A stretch of DNA of 64,000 bases from Plantimonas leprariae (lineage in GTDB: Bacteria > Pseudomonadota > Alphaproteobacteria > Rhizobiales > Rhizobiaceae): the NCBI RefSeq assembly GCF_008802405.1, contig NZ_VZDO01000003.1:186001-250000 (forward strand), written 5' to 3'. Below, one piece after another: positions 45,553 through 54,064 of the stretch (positions within the stretch are counted from its first letter, which is position 1; the number at the start of each line of letters is the position of its first letter). A model generated the notes under the pieces. That model had not been told where the DNA came from, did no database searches, and saw only the letters and a list, made by a program, of their open reading frames with translations. The position numbers and the translations under genes are program-made.

Positions 45553-46220
45553 TTGACCGTCAACCGCACGGGGGTGATCAGCCAGTTCTTCGGGTTGATC
45601 AGCCGGAAGGCGCCGGCGACCTCGACCGTCTTGCCCTTGAGGTTCGCGACGTCCACGCCGTCGAGCACCTTGGCCTTCATGGCGCGGTTGATGCCGGCGC
45701 CGGCGTTCTGGTACTCGATCTGGTTCTTGAACTTGCCGAAGGCGATGTCGCCGGTCGCGTCGCGAAGGTCCGTGCCGTTGATCGCCGGGCCGGTCTGGAC
45801 GCGCACGCGCACATCCGGCGGCACGCCCTCGACGCTGAGATCGTAGATGCCCGACTTGCCCTCGCCGACCGTTCCGGTGAGCTTCACCGGCAGGATAGCG
45901 CCGGTGGAGGACGCGGTGCCGTACTGCTTGGTCGCCGCGGCCTTGTCGGCGATGACCGCGGCCGCCAGCGTCGCCGCGTCCGGGGCCCGCTTCTCGATGT
46001 CGGCCTGGATGCGCGGGAACTCGGTCTCGCCGTAGCGGTCGGGCGAGAAGGCCTGGGATCGAACGTCGCCTTCCGAGCCGACCCGGACCACGGTCGTGTC
46101 GACGGCCATCGCCGCGACCACGAGGACGGCGAGGCCGAGCACGACGAACAGCCGGCGGCGGGGCGAGCCGCGCCGCTTCGGGACGACGGCCTTCGGAGCC
46201 GGAGCGGCGGCGGCGCTCAT
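45549..46220 (-). CDS. DUF2291 family membrane-anchored protein of the ery transport operon
   Basis: The 223-aa product has one N-terminal membrane helix (LFVVLGLAVLVVAAMAVDTTV) after a basic cytosolic tail, then a periplasmic domain of DUF2291 type: FPRIQADIEKRAPDAATLAAAV, KQYGTASSTGAILPVKLTGTV, VRVQTGPAINGTDLRDATGDIAFGKFKNQIEYQNAGAGINRAM. Proteins of this family lie at the head of ribose-type ABC operons for polyols and may assist the binding protein or the permease, but the function is not established. It is the first gene of the leftward ery transport operon. Confidence 0.8.
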   Translation of the reverse strand: MSAAAAPAPKAVVPKRRGSPRRRLFVVLGLAVLVVAAMAVDTTVVRVGSEGDVRSQAFSPDRYGETEFPRIQADIEKRAPDAATLAAAVIADKAAATKQYGTASSTGAILPVKLTGTVGEGKSGIYDLSVEGVPPDVRVRVQTGPAINGTDLRDATGDIAFGKFKNQIEYQNAGAGINRAMKAKVLDGVDVANLKGKTVEVAGAFRLINPKNWLITPVRLTVK

Positions 46221-46609
46221 CGCGCAGCTCCGGACGCGCAGGTCCGGCCGGCCGGTGATACCGCAGCGATGCTCGACGTCCGTGACATGACGATCCTCCC
46301 ATTGCGCGGCCGGACGGATCGAAATCCCGCCCGCCGTCGTTCGAGGCTTGCTGAAGGAGCGCGGCCGCCGCAGCACCCGACACGTCCTTCCGGCTTCGCT
46401 CCGAGCGCGGGTCGGCTCCTCCCAAACCGCGACTGTCCGAGAGCTAACTGAAAATAATTTCGTTGTCAGCAAAAATTTTCATTCCAACGCCGGTTGCGCT
46501 GCTGTAGAATCGGATCAGCCTGGGAGGGCGTTGTCGCGCGTCGGATCGGAGGCCCGGAACCGGGCCGTTCCGTCCGCGCACCGGTCGAACCGGTCTGGCT
46601 TGGAGGACG
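46221..46609. other. Shared control region between the two ery operons
   Basis: No gene is supported. The AT-rich block at 46445-46485, the least GC-rich stretch in several kb, contains the inverted repeat described separately and should hold the two divergent promoters. The 230 nt nearest the DUF2291 gene show nothing else distinct. Confidence 0.6.
46449..46481. promoter_or_regulatory. Candidate EryD operator dyad
   Basis: TGAAAAT (46449-46455) and ATTTTCA (46475-46481) form an inverted repeat; around it the arms TGAAAATAATTT and AAAAATTTTCA are near-symmetric. It lies 128 nt upstream of eryA and is the only strong AT-rich dyad in the intergenic region. EryD, a SorC-family regulator encoded in the operon, is the natural candidate to bind. 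Confidence 0.55.
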
Positions 46610-48223
46610 ATGGTGGCCGAACGCGCGAGGGCTCGCGATATCCTGATCGGCATCGACGCGGGGACTTCCGTGATCAAGGCGGTCGCCTTCGATCTCGGCG
46701 GCCGGCAGATCGGCGCGGCCGCCGTGCCGAACCGCTACGAGGCGGGCGAGGACGGCTCGGCGACGCAATCGCTGCAACAGACCTGGGCGGACTGCGCCGG
46801 CGCGCTGCGGGGCCTCGCCGACAGGGTGGACGGGCTCGCGCACCGCACGAGCGCGGTGGCGGTGACGGCGCAGGGCGACGGCACTTGGCTGGTCGGCCGC
46901 GGCGACGCGCCGGTGGCCGACGCCTGGCTCTGGCTCGACGCGCGCGCCGCCCCGACCGTCGCCGAACTGGATGCGAGGCCGGAGGCCCGTGCCCGGTTCG
47001 AGGCCACCGGCACCGGACTCAACACTTGCCAGCAGGGCAGCCAGCTCGCCCACATGGATCGCACCCGGCCCGAACTCCTGGACCGCGCCGAAGTGGCGCT
47101 CCATTGCAAGGACTGGCTCTACCTGATGCTGACGGGCGTGCGCGCCACCGACCCGTCGGAGGCGAGCTTCACCTTCGGCAACTTCCGCGACCGGCGCTAC
47201 GACGAGACGGTGATCGAGGCGCTGGGCCTCGCCCACCGCCGCCGGCTCCTGCCGGAGATCGTCGAGGGGACCGAGACCACCCATCCCTTGTCGCGCGAGG
47301 CGGCGGCGCAGACCGGGCTGCTCGCCGGCACGCCGGTGGCGCTCGGCTATGTCGACATGGCGATGACCGCCTTCGGCGCCGGCGTCTACGGCGGCGGCAC
47401 CGACGTCGCCTGTTCCACCGTCGGCTCCACCGGCGTCCACATGCGCGCCGTCCCGGTGGAGGCCGTGCACCTGAACCAGGAAGGCACCGGCTACGTCATC
47501 CCGATCCCGGTGCCGGGCATCGTCACGCAGGTGCAGACCAACATGGCGGCGACGCTGAACCTCGACTGGGTGTTGGGCCTCGCCGCCGAGATCCTGCGCG
47601 ACACCGGCCATGCCGTGCCCTTGAGCGCGCTCATCGGCCGGATCGAGGACTGGCTCCATGCGAGCCGGCCGGGCCAGATCCTCTACCATCCCTATATTTC
47701 CGAGGCCGGCGAGCGCGGCCCCTTCGTCGACGCGAAGGCGCGCGCCGGCTTCACCGGCCTGTCGCTCGGCCACCGCTACCCGGACCTCGTGCGGGCGGTG
47801 GTGGAGGGGCTCGGCCTCGCGATGCGCGACTGCTACGCGGCGATGGGGACGCTTCCGACCGAACTCCGCCTCACCGGCGGCGCGGCCCGCTCGCGCGGGC
47901 TTCGTGGCGTCCTCGCCGCCGCCGTCGGCGCGCCGGCGCGGGTCTCGGCGCGCGAGGAAGCGGGCGCGGCCGGAGCCGCGATGATGGCCGCCGTCGCGGT
48001 CGGCGCCTATCCCGACATGGACGCTTGCGTCGCCGAATGGGTGACGCCGCTGCTCGGCCCTTCCGAGCCGCCCGACCCGGCCCTTGCCGAGATCTATGGC
48101 TGCCTCTACCCCGCCTTCGCCGCCGCCCGCGAGGCGATGCGGCCGGTCTGGCAGGGCCTCGACGCAGCGCGACGGGTGGCCACTCCCGGCGACGCCGCAT
48201 CCTCCCGAAGGAGCACTCCATGA
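46610..48223 (+). CDS. eryA: Erythritol kinase EryA (FGGY family)
   Basis: GGAGGA lies 2-3 nt before the ATG. The 537-aa protein is an FGGY carbohydrate kinase: the phosphate-1 motif LIGIDAGTSVIKAVAFDL near residue 13, VAVTAQGDGTWLVG, WLWLDARAAPTVAEL, the ATPase-type GCTDVACSTVGSTGVHM-like segment and LRLTGGAARSRGLRGVLAAA near residue 420. It phosphorylates erythritol to L-erythritol-4-phosphate, the first step of the pathway shown for Brucella and Rhizobium. Its stop overlaps the eryB start by 4 nt. Order eryA-B-C-D is conserved with those genera. Confidence 0.93.
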   Translation: MVAERARARDILIGIDAGTSVIKAVAFDLGGRQIGAAAVPNRYEAGEDGSATQSLQQTWADCAGALRGLADRVDGLAHRTSAVAVTAQGDGTWLVGRGDAPVADAWLWLDARAAPTVAELDARPEARARFEATGTGLNTCQQGSQLAHMDRTRPELLDRAEVALHCKDWLYLMLTGVRATDPSEASFTFGNFRDRRYDETVIEALGLAHRRRLLPEIVEGTETTHPLSREAAAQTGLLAGTPVALGYVDMAMTAFGAGVYGGGTDVACSTVGSTGVHMRAVPVEAVHLNQEGTGYVIPIPVPGIVTQVQTNMAATLNLDWVLGLAAEILRDTGHAVPLSALIGRIEDWLHASRPGQILYHPYISEAGERGPFVDAKARAGFTGLSLGHRYPDLVRAVVEGLGLAMRDCYAAMGTLPTELRLTGGAARSRGLRGVLAAAVGAPARVSAREEAGAAGAAMMAAVAVGAYPDMDACVAEWVTPLLGPSEPPDPALAEIYGCLYPAFAAAREAMRPVWQGLDAARRVATPGDAASSRRSTP

Positions 48224-49734
48224 CCGAGACCGGGACCGTCGACCTTTTCGTGATCGGCGGCGGCATCAACGGCGCCGGCATCGCCCGCGACGCGGCCGGA
48301 CGGGGCCTCTCCGTCGTGCTCTGCGAGAAGGACGACCTTGCGGAAGGCACCTCGTCCCGCTCCGGCAAGCTGGTGCACGGCGGCCTGCGCTACCTCGAAT
48401 ACTACGAGTTCCGCCTGGTGCGCGAAGCGCTGATCGAGCGCGAAGTGCTGATGAGCGTCGCGCCGCACATCATCTGGCCGATGCGCTTCGTCCTGCCGCA
48501 CAGCCCGGAGGACCGGCCGGCCTGGCTGGTGCGCACCGGCCTGTTCCTCTACGACCATCTCGGCGGGCGCAAGAAGCTGCCCGGCACGCGGACACTCGAC
48601 CTTTCGCGCGATCCCGAAGGCCTGCCGCTCATGGAGCAGTATTCGCGCGGCTTCGAATATTCCGACTGCTGGGTGGACGACGCGCGCCTCGTGGTCCTGA
48701 ACGCGGTCGACGCCGCCGAACGGGGCGCGCAGGTGCTGACCCGCTCGCCCGCCGTTTCCGCCCGCCGCGAGAACGGCGCCTGGACGGTTCAGACGCGCCA
48801 CACGGTTTCCGGCGAGACGCGCACCTTCCGGGCGCGCTGCATCGTCAACGCCGCCGGTCCCTGGGTGTCGGACTTCATCAACCGCGTCGCCGGCTCGAAC
48901 TCCGCCCGGAACGTCCGGCTGGTCAAGGGCAGCCACATCATCGTGCCGAAGTTCTGGGCCGGCTCCAACGCCTATCTCGTCCAGAACTTCGACAAGCGCG
49001 TCATCTTCATCAACCCCTACGAGGGCGACAAGGCGCTGATCGGCACGACCGACGTCGCCTACGAGGGACGGGCCGAGGAGGTCAAGGCCGACCAGAGCGA
49101 GATCGACTACCTGATCGCCGCGGTGAACCGCTACTTCAAGGAGAAGCTCCGGCCCGCCGACGTGCTCCACACATTCTCGGGCGTGCGCCCGCTCTTCGAC
49201 GACGGCAAAGGCAACCCGTCGGCGGTGACGCGCGACTACGTCTTCGACCTCGACGAAACCGGCGGGGCGCCGTTGCTGAACGTCTTCGGCGGCAAGATCA
49301 CCACCTTCCGCGAGCTCGCCGAGCGCGGCCTGAACCGCCTGAAGCACGTCTTCCCGCAGATGAAGGCCGACTGGACGGGGAGCGCGCCGCTGCCCGGCGG
49401 CGACATGCCGGACGCCGACTACGAGACGTTCATGAACTCGATGCGCGAGACGTATCCCTGGATGCCGCGCCGCCTCGCCCACCACTACGGCCGGCTCTAC
49501 GGCACGCGGACGCGGGACGTGGTGAACGGCGCGACCGGGCTGGACGGTCTCGGCCGCCATTTCGGCGGCGAACTCTACGAGGCGGAAGCGCGCTATCTCG
49601 TCGCGAAGGAATGGGTGCAGGCGCCGAACGACGTGCTCCTCCGGCGCACCAAGCACTATCTCCACATGACGGACGGCGAGCAGGCCGAGTTCGCCCGCTG
49701 GTTCGACGCCGAGCGCGTCGCCGAGGCCGCCTGA
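48220..49734 (+). CDS. eryB: Erythritol phosphate dehydrogenase EryB (GlpD-like)
   Basis: The 504-aa flavoprotein belongs to the glycerol-3-phosphate dehydrogenase family: FAD loop LFVIGGGINGAGIARDAAGRG near residue 10, EGTSSRSGKLVHGGLRYLE, VNAAGPWVSDF, and IGTTDVAYEG. EryB oxidises L-erythritol-4-phosphate to L-3-tetrulose-4-phosphate and passes electrons to the membrane pool. It is coupled to eryA by an ATGA overlap and followed by eryC after 13 nt. Its position within eryABCD, rather than beside glpK, separates it from true GlpD. Confidence 0.92.
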   Translation: MTETGTVDLFVIGGGINGAGIARDAAGRGLSVVLCEKDDLAEGTSSRSGKLVHGGLRYLEYYEFRLVREALIEREVLMSVAPHIIWPMRFVLPHSPEDRPAWLVRTGLFLYDHLGGRKKLPGTRTLDLSRDPEGLPLMEQYSRGFEYSDCWVDDARLVVLNAVDAAERGAQVLTRSPAVSARRENGAWTVQTRHTVSGETRTFRARCIVNAAGPWVSDFINRVAGSNSARNVRLVKGSHIIVPKFWAGSNAYLVQNFDKRVIFINPYEGDKALIGTTDVAYEGRAEEVKADQSEIDYLIAAVNRYFKEKLRPADVLHTFSGVRPLFDDGKGNPSAVTRDYVFDLDETGGAPLLNVFGGKITTFRELAERGLNRLKHVFPQMKADWTGSAPLPGGDMPDADYETFMNSMRETYPWMPRRLAHHYGRLYGTRTRDVVNGATGLDGLGRHFGGELYEAEARYLVAKEWVQAPNDVLLRRTKHYLHMTDGEQAEFARWFDAERVAEAA

Positions 49735-49747
49735 CGGGATCCGCGAG

Positions 49748-50677
49748 ATGGCTCTGACGCTTTCGCTCAACACCAACCCGCTGGTGAACCGCTTCGCCGA
49801 TCCGGACGACCTCGTCGAGACGGTGGCGCGGGACCTGCGCATCCGCGACCTGCAGCTCACCCACGAATTCGTCAATCCGGGCTGGCCGGCCCCGGTGATC
49901 CGCCGCGTGACGCGGCAGATGGCGGCGGCGCTCGCCCGCACGGGCGTCCGCGTCACCAGCGGCATGACCGGGCCATACGGCCGGCTGAACCATTTCGGCC
50001 ATCCCGACCGGGACGTGCGCCGCTACTACGTCGACTGGTTCAAGACCTTCGCCGACATCACCGCCGACCTCGGCGGCACCTCCGTCGGCACGCAGTTCGC
50101 GATCTTCACCTACCGCGACTACGACGATCCCGCGCGGCGCGAGGAACTGATCCGGATCGCGATCGACTGCTGGGCCGAAGTCGCGGAGCACGCCCGCGCG
50201 GCCGGCCTGTCCTACGTCTTCTGGGAGCCGATGAGCGTCGGGCGCGAGTTCGGCGAGACCATCTCGGGCTGCATGGCGCTGCAGGACCGGCTGACGGCCG
50301 CCGACATGGCCGTGCCGATGTGGATGATGGCCGACATCGACCACGGCGACGTGGCGAGCCCGAACCCGGACGACTACGACCCCTATGCCTGGGCGCGGAC
50401 CGTGCCGCGCGTCTCGCCGATCATCCACATCAAGCAGAGCCTGATGGACAAGGGCGGCCACCGTCCGTTCACCGCCGCCTTCAACGCGCGCGGGCGCATC
50501 CAGCCGGAGCCGCTGCTGGAGGCCTTCGCGCAAGGCGGCGCGGCCGACAACGAGATCTGTCTCGAACTCTCCTTCAAGGAACGCGAGCCGAACGATCGCG
50601 AGGTGATTTCGCAGATCGCCGAGAGCGTCGCCTTCTGGGCGCCCCATATCGACACCGGAGCAGAGCACCTGCATTGA
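49748..50677 (+). CDS. eryC: EryC, L-3-tetrulose-4-phosphate racemase (TIM barrel)
   Basis: The 309-aa protein has a xylose-isomerase-like barrel: LTLSLNTNPLVNRFADPDDL, LTHEFVNPGWP, RVTSGMTGPYGRLNHFG, DLGGTSVGTQFAIFTYRDY, LSYVFWEPMSVGREFGE, MWMMADIDHGD, and SPIIHIKQSLMDKGGHRPF. Glu/Asp/His residues in these strands are likely metal ligands. In Brucella, EryC was shown to be a racemase of L-3-tetrulose-4-phosphate rather than the dehydrogenase once assumed. Position and length fit that enzyme. Confidence 0.9.
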   Translation: MALTLSLNTNPLVNRFADPDDLVETVARDLRIRDLQLTHEFVNPGWPAPVIRRVTRQMAAALARTGVRVTSGMTGPYGRLNHFGHPDRDVRRYYVDWFKTFADITADLGGTSVGTQFAIFTYRDYDDPARREELIRIAIDCWAEVAEHARAAGLSYVFWEPMSVGREFGETISGCMALQDRLTAADMAVPMWMMADIDHGDVASPNPDDYDPYAWARTVPRVSPIIHIKQSLMDKGGHRPFTAAFNARGRIQPEPLLEAFAQGGAADNEICLELSFKEREPNDREVISQIAESVAFWAPHIDTGAEHLH

Positions 50678-50709
50678 CGGCGCGGACCCGATCCGCTCCG
50701 AAGAGACCC

Positions 50710-51675
50710 ATGAACCGACCGATCAGCGAACTCGACACCGAACGCTCGCTCGCGATCCGCGCCGCCTGGCTGCACTATGCCGGCGGGCTGACGCAAGCGG
50801 CCGTCGCCAAGCGTCTCGGCCTGCCGTCCGTCAAGGCTCACCGCCTGATCGCGCGCGCCGCCGCCGACGGCGTGGTGAAGGTCTCGATCGACGGCGAGAT
50901 CGTCGAATGCGCCCGGCTCGAGAACCGGCTCTGCGAGCGCTTCGGGCTCGATTTCTGCGAGGTCGCGCCCGATCTCGGCGAGGAAGGGCTGCCGCTGCGC
51001 GCTCTCGGGCTGGCCGGCGCCGCCTTCTTCCGGCGCGAGATCGAGCGCGGCGGGCACGCGGTGATCGGCATCGGGCACGGGCGAACGCTCGCCGCGGCAG
51101 TGAACGGCATGGCACGCTTCGAGGCGGCGCCGGGTGTGCGCTTCGTGTCGCTGCTCGGCGGCCTCACCCGCAACTACGCCGCCAACCCGCATGACGTGAT
51201 GCACCGCCTCGCCGAGAAGACCGGCGCGCCGGCCTTCGTCCTGCCGGTGCCGTTCTTCGCCAATTCCGCCGAGGACCGCGCGGTGCTGCTGGCGCAGCCG
51301 GGCGTCCGGGACGTGTTCGACATGTCGAACCACGCCGCCTTGAAGTTCTGCGGCGTCGGCACGGCGGATGCCGGCGCGCAGCTCGTCGCCACCGGCATGA
51401 TCGAAGCCCGCGAGATCGCCGAGATCGAGGCGGCCGGCGGCGTCAGCGAGATGCTCGGCCATTTCTTCGACAAGCGCGGCCAGGTGCTGGAAACCGGGCT
51501 CACCGCCCGCACCCTCGCCGTCGACCTCGACGGGGCGCGCGACGGACGCATCGTCGTGATCGCCGGCGGCCCGGCGAAGGTCGCGGCGATCCGCGCCGTC
51601 CTGAGGAGCGGGCGGCTCGGCGGCCTCATCACCGACGAGCGGACGGCGGCGAGCCTCCTGGCAGCCGCGGATTGA
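50710..51675 (+). CDS. eryD: EryD, SorC-family transcriptional regulator of erythritol catabolism
   Basis: The 321-aa protein has an N-terminal helix-turn-helix of the SorC/DeoR type ([40 protein letters not shown]) and a C-terminal sugar-phosphate-binding domain ([71 protein letters not shown]). The fold resembles the phosphosugar-sensing domain of this family. EryD represses ery genes in Brucella and senses erythritol or its phosphate. It likely binds the AT-rich dyad at 46449-46481. Confidence 0.92.
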   Translation: MNRPISELDTERSLAIRAAWLHYAGGLTQAAVAKRLGLPSVKAHRLIARAAADGVVKVSIDGEIVECARLENRLCERFGLDFCEVAPDLGEEGLPLRALGLAGAAFFRREIERGGHAVIGIGHGRTLAAAVNGMARFEAAPGVRFVSLLGGLTRNYAANPHDVMHRLAEKTGAPAFVLPVPFFANSAEDRAVLLAQPGVRDVFDMSNHAALKFCGVGTADAGAQLVATGMIEAREIAEIEAAGGVSEMLGHFFDKRGQVLETGLTARTLAVDLDGARDGRIVVIAGGPAKVAAIRAVLRSGRLGGLITDERTAASLLAAAD

Positions 51676-51694
51676 TCGGAAAAGGAGAAGAACC

Positions 51695-52150
51695 ATGAAG
51701 CTTGCGATCGCAGGAGACAGTGCCGGCGAAGGACTGGCGAAGGCGCTGGCCGAGCACCTGAAGGACCGCTACGAGGTCGCCGAGATCTCGCGCACGGATG
51801 CGGGCGCCGACCCGTTCTACGCCAACCTCTCGGACCGGGTGGCGAACGAGGTGCTCGACGGCAAGTACGACCGGGCGATCCTCGTCTGCGGCACCGGCAT
51901 CGGGGTATGCATCTCGGCCAACAAGGTGCCGGGCATCCGCGCGGCGCTGACCCACGACACCTATTCGGCCGAGCGCGCCGCGCTTTCCAACGACGCGCAG
52001 ATCATCACCATGGGCGCGCGGGTGATCGGCTCGGAACTGGCGAAGTCCATCGCCGACGCCTTCCTGAAGGAGACCTTCGATCCGAAGGGCCGTTCCGCCG
52101 GCAACGTCGCGGCGATCAACGAGGTCGACGCCAAGTACAACAGCCGCTGA
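51695..52150 (+). CDS. rpiB: RpiB-type isomerase (EryI, D-erythrose-4-phosphate isomerase)
   Basis: AAGGAG lies 8 nt before the ATG. The 151-aa protein is of the RpiB/LacA type: [40 protein letters not shown] with the active-site Cys, and [20 protein letters not shown] then [14 protein letters not shown]. In Brucella the homologue (renamed EryI) interconverts a tetrulose phosphate and D-erythrose-4-phosphate, the last step of erythritol catabolism. Its place directly after eryD, without a tpiA2 (eryH) gene between, is a difference from Brucella. Confidence 0.92.
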   Translation: MKLAIAGDSAGEGLAKALAEHLKDRYEVAEISRTDAGADPFYANLSDRVANEVLDGKYDRAILVCGTGIGVCISANKVPGIRAALTHDTYSAERAALSNDAQIITMGARVIGSELAKSIADAFLKETFDPKGRSAGNVAAINEVDAKYNSR

Positions 52151-52155
52151 CGGCC

Positions 52156-52192
52156 GGCCGGGGCCGGGCGTTGCCGCGCGCGGCCCCCGGCC
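52156..52192 (+). terminator. GC-rich hairpin after rpiB
   Basis: GGCCGGGGCCG (52156-52166) pairs with CGGCCCCCGGCC (52181-52192) with one bulged C, starting 5 nt after the rpiB stop. No U-tract follows, so intrinsic termination is possible but not certain. Confidence 0.45.
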
Positions 52193-52223
52193 CTAACCTC
52201 GCTTCCGCGAACGCCGTTCGAGC

Positions 52224-53210
52224 CTGACGCAGAAGCTGATCAACGCCGACGCCGCGGTCGACGAGATGCTGGCCGGCATCCTCGCCGTGCATGCCGAGCA
52301 CCTCCGCCGGCCGGACCGGAGCCAACGCGCGGTGGTCGCGGTGAACGGCCCGCGCCCCGGCAAGGTAGCGCTGGTGATCGGCGGCGGCTCCGGCCACGAG
52401 CCGACCTTTCTCGGCTTCGTCGGCAAGGGGCTCGCCGACGCGGCGGCGATCGGCAACGTCTTCGCCTCGCCGCCGCCGCAGCCGGCGGTGGATGCGGCGC
52501 TCGCCGCGCACGGCGGCGCGGGCGTCCTCTTCATGTACGGCAACTATGCCGGCGACGCGATGAACTTCGACATGGCGAGCGAGATGCTGGAGATCGAGGG
52601 CGTCGAGGCGCGGACCGTCCTCACCACCGACGACATCGCCTCCGTGCGGCAGGCCGAGCACGAGAAGCAGCGCGGTCGGCGACGGCGACCACGGCATCGC
52701 CATGCAAGCCGGCACGAAGGCCGCCTCGGAAGCGGCTGACGCCGTCGACGGAGCGCTGCAGGACGTGTTCAACGCCGCCGCCAAGGGGTTTCCCGACGCG
52801 GTCGGAGCCTCGTCCGGGCCGCTCCACGCCCGGCCTTGCTGCGCGCCGGCAAGGCGGCCGGCTCGCGCGCCGAGATGCCCGCTGGGGAGTTGCGCGCCGT
52901 CGTCGTCGCGATGCGGGACGGGATCGTCCATCGCGGCAAGGCGGCGCCCGGCCAGAAGACCATGCTGGACGCCTGGGGCCCGGCCGCCGACGCAGCCGAA
53001 CGCGGCGAGCGGCCGGCCGCCATCGCCGAGGCCGCACGCCGCGGCGCGGCGGCGACGCGGGACATTGTCGCGACAATCGGGCGGGCGTCGCGGCTGGGGG
53101 ACCGCTCGCTCGGCCATCGAGACCCCGGCGCCGTGTCGGCTGCGCTGATCGTCGAGGCGATCTGCGACGCGATGGCCGGCGGCGACGCGGGGCTCACGCC
53201 GCCGGCCTGA
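52224..53210 (+). pseudogene. Broken dihydroxyacetone/erythrulose-type kinase gene (DhaK-DhaL fusion)
   Basis: The left part reads LTQKLINADAAVDEMLAG, ALVIGGGSGHEPTFLGFVGK, GLADAAAIGNVFASPPPQP and VLFMYGNYAGDAMNFDMASE, the DhaK N-terminus, but its start is CTG at 52224 where an ATG is expected. Near 52672 it jumps to another frame, VGDGDHGIAMQAGTKAASEA, a DhaL segment, with the second half of DhaK (including the substrate-binding His) deleted. A further frameshift near 52830 leads to LRAGKAAGSRAEM, GKAAPGQKTMLDAWGPA, IGRASRLGDRSLGHRDPGAV, a DhaL C-terminus ending at 53210. At least two frameshifts and one internal deletion make it non-functional. Class I Dak-type kinases act on dihydroxyacetone or erythrulose, so the remnant fits the ery locus. 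Confidence 0.85.
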
Positions 53211-53967
53211 CCGCCTCGCGCCAGTCGTAGAACCGGGCGGCCAGCGGCCGCTGGCCCCAGTGCTGGTAGACGCCGAAGGCGGGATAGACCGAGCCGAAAC
53301 CCTCGTAGCCGGTCGGGCCGTCGTAGCTCCCCTGCAGCTCGGTGTCGGCGCCGGGCTTTCCCTGCCCGAGCCGGAACTCCAGCCGCCCGTCGCCGCCGCG
53401 CCCGTCCACGAAGAGCAGCCGAACGGCGTAGAACGCGCCGCGTTCGAGCGGGCGCTTCGACAGGATGCGATGACCGCTGACGCCCTTTTCCTTCACCGGG
53501 TCCCAGACGTTGGTGTCGAGGAAGAAGAACTCGTCCACCGCCTGCGAGCGCGGCCGCGAGATCGCATCGATCCCGAAGCTCATCGGCGGCGGCCGGTAGT
53601 CCTTGCCTTTCGGCGGGCCGGCGTTCTCCTGGCTGAGGACGGTGAAGAGGTTCGGAATCTGCGGCGCGCCAGCCTCGACCACGAGCCCGAAGCGGTGCTC
53701 GATCGGCCGGCCGTAACGCCGGACGTTGCCGAGGCTTTCCAGCGAGATCATCGCCCGCTTCGGCGAGCGGCCGTTGCCGTAGCGCTGCCGCTCGTTCCTC
53801 GACTTGTCCTCCTGCTCGGTCTCGAAGCGGACGAAGGCACCGTACTTGTCCTCGCCGAACGTCACCGGGTAGGGCGTGTCCGCCGGCCGGTTCTCGGCGC
53901 AGATCACGCGCCCGCCGGCATTGCCCGCCCCCGGCCAGATCAGTCGCTGCTCGTCGCCCAGGATCAT
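53194..53967 (-). CDS. Unknown protein, 257 aa, distantly like a jelly-roll polysaccharide lyase
   Basis: GGAG precedes the ATG at 53967. The 257-aa protein has no signal peptide and consists largely of predicted beta-strands (RVICAENRPADTPYPVTFG, KYGAFVRFETEQEDKSRNER, ERGAFYAVRLLFVDGRGGDG, RLEFRLGQGKPGADTELQG, YEGFGSVYPAFGVYQHWG). The spacing suggests a jelly-roll like PL7/PL13-type lyases or carbohydrate-binding modules, but I cannot confirm catalytic residues and do not recognise a family. It ends the leftward ABC transporter operon, 97 nt after the last permease gene, and overlaps the broken kinase gene by 17 nt. A role with the imported sugar is an inference. Confidence 0.6.
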   Translation of the reverse strand: MILGDEQRLIWPGAGNAGGRVICAENRPADTPYPVTFGEDKYGAFVRFETEQEDKSRNERQRYGNGRSPKRAMISLESLGNVRRYGRPIEHRFGLVVEAGAPQIPNLFTVLSQENAGPPKGKDYRPPPMSFGIDAISRPRSQAVDEFFFLDTNVWDPVKEKGVSGHRILSKRPLERGAFYAVRLLFVDGRGGDGRLEFRLGQGKPGADTELQGSYDGPTGYEGFGSVYPAFGVYQHWGQRPLAARFYDWREAVRPAA

Positions 53968-54064
53968 GCCGCAACTCCATCGAGCGGCGGGTGCCGCAGG
54001 ACGGAGCCATAGGTAATGCCGGCCGGACGGATGTCCGCCCCCGCCCGGCGGAGGGTTGCGGAGC

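Noticed and set aside
46348..48219. Long frame upstream of eryB suggesting a fused protein
   Set aside because: It is eryB extended upstream through eryA in the wrong phase; the ATGA overlap gives the true eryB start.
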